In this document: positions 30,762 to 33,108 of the stretch, one piece after another
Position numbering within the stretch: position 1 is the stretch's first letter
Layout: each line of letters opens with the position of its first letter
Assembly (NCBI GenBank): GCA_017854855.1
Contig: JAFMGZ010000038.1
Coordinates: 1-33,108, forward strand
DNA: 33,108 bases
Source of the DNA: Sulfitobacter sp.
Lineage (GTDB): Bacteria; Pseudomonadota; Alphaproteobacteria; Rhodobacterales; Rhodobacteraceae
Direction of reading: 5' to 3'
The notes under the pieces: model-generated
What the model was told of the DNA's origin: nothing
What the model saw: the letters and a program-made list of their open reading frames with translations, nothing else
Databases searched by the model: none
Position numbers and translations under genes: made by a program

Positions 30762-31256
30762 TCAGCCCATTTCTTCCTGGCAAACAATCGCGGCTTCCAG
30801 CGCCTTGTAGCTGCCCGTGAGGTCGATCGACATCACTTCGCCCTCTTCGGTGTAAAGCGTCATCGTATATTTCTGGGCGATGTCGAACAGAAAGTCTTGG
30901 TTGTCAAAAAGGATGTCGGCACCGGGCATTCCCTCAAGGTACATGCCACGGGCCTCGGCCTCATATTCCTGACCGTCCAGATCGAACATGACCGGATACC
31001 ATTCGCCCTCTTGGATATCGCCCCAGGCGTCATTGAAGGCCAGGACATAACCGGCACCTTCGTTCCGGTCAAAACCGATGCGGACGATAGAACCATCGCT
31101 GAATTCCGACTGGATCAGACAGCCGTTGCCCAACGACGGGTCAACCATCACATCCCAATAATCCGAAGACCCCCACTGTTTTAATTCCTGCGCCATCGCC
31201 GGCGCGGCCCCAGTTGCCGCTGCCAGCAGCGCGGCTCCTAAAAATGAAAATCGCAT
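30762..31256 (-). CDS. Exported small acidic protein of unknown function
   Basis: A 164-aa protein with a signal peptide (MRFSFLGAALLAAATGAAPAMA, cleavage near 22) and a mature part of mixed beta strands. Two cysteines, C46 (NGCLIQ) and C160 (AIVCQEEMG), may form one disulfide. Similar exported proteins with a GGC/NGC-L-I start, a GYVLAFND-x-W run and a C-terminal xIxCQ occur in Rhodobacterales; I know no function. The start has AAGGA 7 nt upstream of the ATG. It is convergent with the M20 gene and downstream of no gene on its strand within 172 bases. Confidence 0.8.
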   Translation of the reverse strand: MRFSFLGAALLAAATGAAPAMAQELKQWGSSDYWDVMVDPSLGNGCLIQSEFSDGSIVRIGFDRNEGAGYVLAFNDAWGDIQEGEWYPVMFDLDGQEYEAEARGMYLEGMPGADILFDNQDFLFDIAQKYTMTLYTEEGEVMSIDLTGSYKALEAAIVCQEEMG

Positions 31257-31428
31257 GCCTCGTTCCTTTCAATTCCAATAAACATCCTGTCCACAGCCCA
31301 AGACGCGATGCAACTGTTTGCGCATATCGTGGATGCAAAAGCCGTCACTTCACCACCCCATGCGCGATCAGTGGGTCACGGTATCGCTGTTTGGTTGTAC
31401 GGTCAGTTGTTTGCCGCACCTGCGCGAT

Positions 31429-32124
31429 TTACAGCGCCAAGTCGGCCAGCAGATCATCCTTGGCGTAATCCGCCTTGAGGGTGTGCCGTTTCACCCGCCC
31501 GCCTTCGACCACGACAAAACGATCACCAAGACGGTAGGCAAAATCGGCGTTCTGCTCGACCAGAACAATCGCCATATTTCCTTGGGACCGCAGCAGTTCC
31601 AGTGCATCACCGATCTGCTGGATCACATTGGGCTGGATGCCCTCCGTGGGTTCGTCCAGCAACAGCACCCTGGGCTGCAGGATCAATGCCCGCGCGATGG
31701 AAAGCTGTTGTTGCTGCCCCCCCGACAGGTCACCGCCCCGGCGCGACTGCATGTCACGCAGGACGGGAAACAGATCAAACAGGTAATCCGGCACCCGGTG
31801 CTGGGATTTTGGCAGGCAGGCAAACCCGGTCTCAAGGTTTTCCAGCACGCTCATCATCGGGAAAATCTCGCGCCCTTGGGGGACATAGGCAATGCCTGCC
31901 CGTGCCGCCTCAAAGGCGGAGGTGAGGCGCACAGGCGTGCCCACGACGCGCACCTCGCCGCCGGATGCCTTGTGCCGCCCCGAGATCGCCTTGAGCAGGC
32001 TGGTCTTGCCCACGCCATTGTTGCCCATCAGGGCCGTGATCTCACCCACCGCGGCGCTGAGCGACACATCATAGATGATCTGGCTTTGCCCGTAATGCAG
32101 ATCAAGTCCGGTTACATCAAGCAT
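31429..32124 (-). CDS. urtE: Urea ABC transporter ATP-binding subunit UrtE
   Basis: A 231-aa ATPase (from the ATG at 32124) with Walker A GNNGVGKTS, signature LSGGQQQQL, Walker B VLLLDEP and the UrtE/LivF-type YVPQGREIFPMMSVLENLETG. It powers high-affinity urea (or related amide) import with UrtD and UrtC. The frame is open to 32148, but the ATG at 32124 overlaps urtD by 8 nt and gives the usual N-terminus MLDVTGLDLHYGQ. It is the last gene of the operon in the window; no terminator is clear in the 172-base gap. Confidence 0.9.
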   Translation of the reverse strand: MLDVTGLDLHYGQSQIIYDVSLSAAVGEITALMGNNGVGKTSLLKAISGRHKASGGEVRVVGTPVRLTSAFEAARAGIAYVPQGREIFPMMSVLENLETGFACLPKSQHRVPDYLFDLFPVLRDMQSRRGGDLSGGQQQQLSIARALILQPRVLLLDEPTEGIQPNVIQQIGDALELLRSQGNMAIVLVEQNADFAYRLGDRFVVVEGGRVKRHTLKADYAKDDLLADLAL

Positions 32125-32866
32125 GGGCACGCCCCAGATAGACATCAATCACCGTCTGGTTTGAGGTCACATGGTCCAGGCTACCTTCGGCCAGAACCGA
32201 GCCTTCGTGCAGCACCGTTACCTTGCAGTTCAGACGGCGCACAAATTCCATGTCATGTTCCACCACCACCACAGCGCGGGTCTGGGCTGCGCGTTTCAGG
32301 ATGTCGGTCGTTTTTTCGCGTTCTTCCACCGTCATGCCGGCCGCAGGTTCATCCACCAATAGCAGCCGTGGGTCCTGCGCCAGCAGCATCCCGATTTCCA
32401 GCCATTGCTTTTGCCCATGGCTCAGCTCACCGGCGGTGCGGGTCAGGCTGTCCAGCAGGCCGGTTTCCTCGGCAATCGCCTCAATCCGGGCGGCGTTTGA
32501 CGGGGTCTTTTTGTGCATCAAAACCGCAAAGGGGCTGCGGGGGTTTTTCAGCGCCATGGCCAGGTTTTGACGGACGGTTTGATCCTCAAACACCGTTGGC
32601 TTTTGAAACTTGCGCCCGATCCCTTCCATCGCGATCTGGCTTTCGGACATGCCCAAAAGCGAGATGTTGCGCTCACCCCAGATCACCTTGCCGCTGTCAG
32701 GTTTGGTCTTGCCCGTGACGATGTCCATAAAGGTGGTCTTGCCCGCGCCATTGGGCCCGATGATGGCCCGCAGTTCAGCCGGGGCAAAGTTGATCGACAG
32801 GTTGTTGATCGCGCGAAACCCGTCAAAGGTGACGGTGACACCATCGACTTCCAGCAGCATGCTCAT
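32117..32866 (-). CDS. urtD: Urea ABC transporter ATP-binding subunit UrtD
   Basis: A 249-aa ATPase with Walker A GPNGAGKTT (38-46), the insert typical of UrtD (GIGRKFQKPTVFEDQTVRQNL), signature LSHGQKQWLEIG and Walker B LLLVDEP. It pairs with UrtE under the UrtBC permeases. Its start overlaps the urtC stop by 4 nt, and its end overlaps urtE by 8 nt, so translation is coupled. Confidence 0.93.
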   Translation of the reverse strand: MSMLLEVDGVTVTFDGFRAINNLSINFAPAELRAIIGPNGAGKTTFMDIVTGKTKPDSGKVIWGERNISLLGMSESQIAMEGIGRKFQKPTVFEDQTVRQNLAMALKNPRSPFAVLMHKKTPSNAARIEAIAEETGLLDSLTRTAGELSHGQKQWLEIGMLLAQDPRLLLVDEPAAGMTVEEREKTTDILKRAAQTRAVVVVEHDMEFVRRLNCKVTVLHEGSVLAEGSLDHVTSNQTVIDVYLGRAHA

Positions 32867-33108
32867 GACGGTTTCCTCACCAGATAATCAAAGAGCCCAC
32901 CAATGCCTTTGGGAAAGAACAGTGTCACAGTGACAAAGGACAGCCCCAACAGCACCAGCCACCAATCGGTCCAAAGCACCGTGTAGAACCCCAGATTGAT
33001 CGGAGGCGCCCCGCCCCCGGTGAACCAGCTGGACAAGAGCGAGACAAAGGCCGCGCCAATCACCGCGCCATACAGGCGCCCGCGCCCGCCAATCGCCACC
33101 CAGACCGC
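32863..33108 (-). CDS. urtC: Urea ABC transporter permease UrtC, C-terminal part
   Basis: The last 81 codons of a branched-chain-amino-acid/urea type permease; the gene runs off the window end. The sequence AVWVAIGGRGRLYGAVIGAAFVSLLSSWFTGG is the conserved coupling loop and following span of UrtC, then LGFYTVLWTDWWLVLLGLSFVTVTLFFPKGIGGL, the last span. The 4-nt overlap with urtD and the UrtD/UrtE types support urea as the substrate. Confidence 0.9.
   Translation of the reverse strand, partial: AVWVAIGGRGRLYGAVIGAAFVSLLSSWFTGGGAPPINLGFYTVLWTDWWLVLLGLSFVTVTLFFPKGIGGLFDYLVRKPS

Noticed and set aside
1..33108. Mobile elements, CRISPR arrays, prophage or attachment sites
   Set aside because: No transposase, integrase, regular spaced repeats or direct repeats at the tRNA end were seen; the tRNA 3' end, where an attachment site could lie, is outside the window.

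Overview
This is chromosomal DNA, about 60% or more G+C by eye, from an alphaproteobacterium. The closest fit is Rhodobacterales (Roseobacter group). The case rests on the TupABC/formate dehydrogenase locus with DUF3305/DUF3306, TorD and Tat-leader accessory genes, the DUF6494-Mrp-DUF4444-DUF6505 gene string, the Anbu/alpha-E/transglutaminase island and the UrtCDE genes. I see no insertion sequence, prophage, integrase or CRISPR array. Coding density is high. No gene-free stretch exceeds 300 bases; the longest are 10346-10629 (284 b) and 18189-18480 (292 b), both lying between divergent operons.

Region 1 (1-910): the 5' part of a tRNA-Gly(UCC) on the minus strand, then two small plus-strand genes (a CIA30-like protein and a DUF2805 protein). 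Region 2 (951-10345, all minus): an apparently continuous formate dehydrogenase operon. In transcription order it holds DUF3305, DUF3306, a TorD-like chaperone, a 63-aa Tat-leader protein, FdhA (Cys form), FdhB, the cytochrome b subunit, a 42-aa membrane peptide, and then the tungstate transporter tupB-tupC-tupA. The layout ties tungstate import to expression of a periplasm-facing, membrane-bound formate dehydrogenase. Region 3 (10630-15835): a four-motif ferredoxin-like protein; an opposing exported cytochrome c whose N-terminal half looks like a shortened TupA; and a tight operon of DUF6494, Mrp/ApbC, a lipoate/biotin-ligase-like DUF4444 protein and DUF6505, which I take to be maturation functions for the same enzyme.

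Region 4 (15867-18188): tex. Region 5 (18481-26827): an Anbu island. The plus strand carries a transglutaminase-DUF2126 protein, a circularly permuted ATP-grasp/alpha-E fusion and a second transglutaminase, spaced 3 bases apart. The minus strand carries a third transglutaminase and the Anbu proteasome-like peptidase, convergent with the first group. Together they encode peptide-bond forming and breaking activities around one self-compartmentalising protease. Region 6 (26952-30701): DMT and MFS exporters and a divergent M20/AbgB-type peptidase, closed by a perfect 15-bp bidirectional terminator hairpin. Region 7 (30762-33108): a small exported protein of unknown function and the distal end of a urea ABC transporter operon (urtC partial, urtD, urtE).

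The most novel point is the shortened TupA-like/cytochrome c fusion at 12570-13295, beside a formate dehydrogenase operon that itself encodes TupABC. Other points worth attention are the active-site-degenerate ligase-like protein, the intercistronic hairpins in the fdh operon, and GCTGC-N3-GCAGC palindromes in the two longest intergenic regions.
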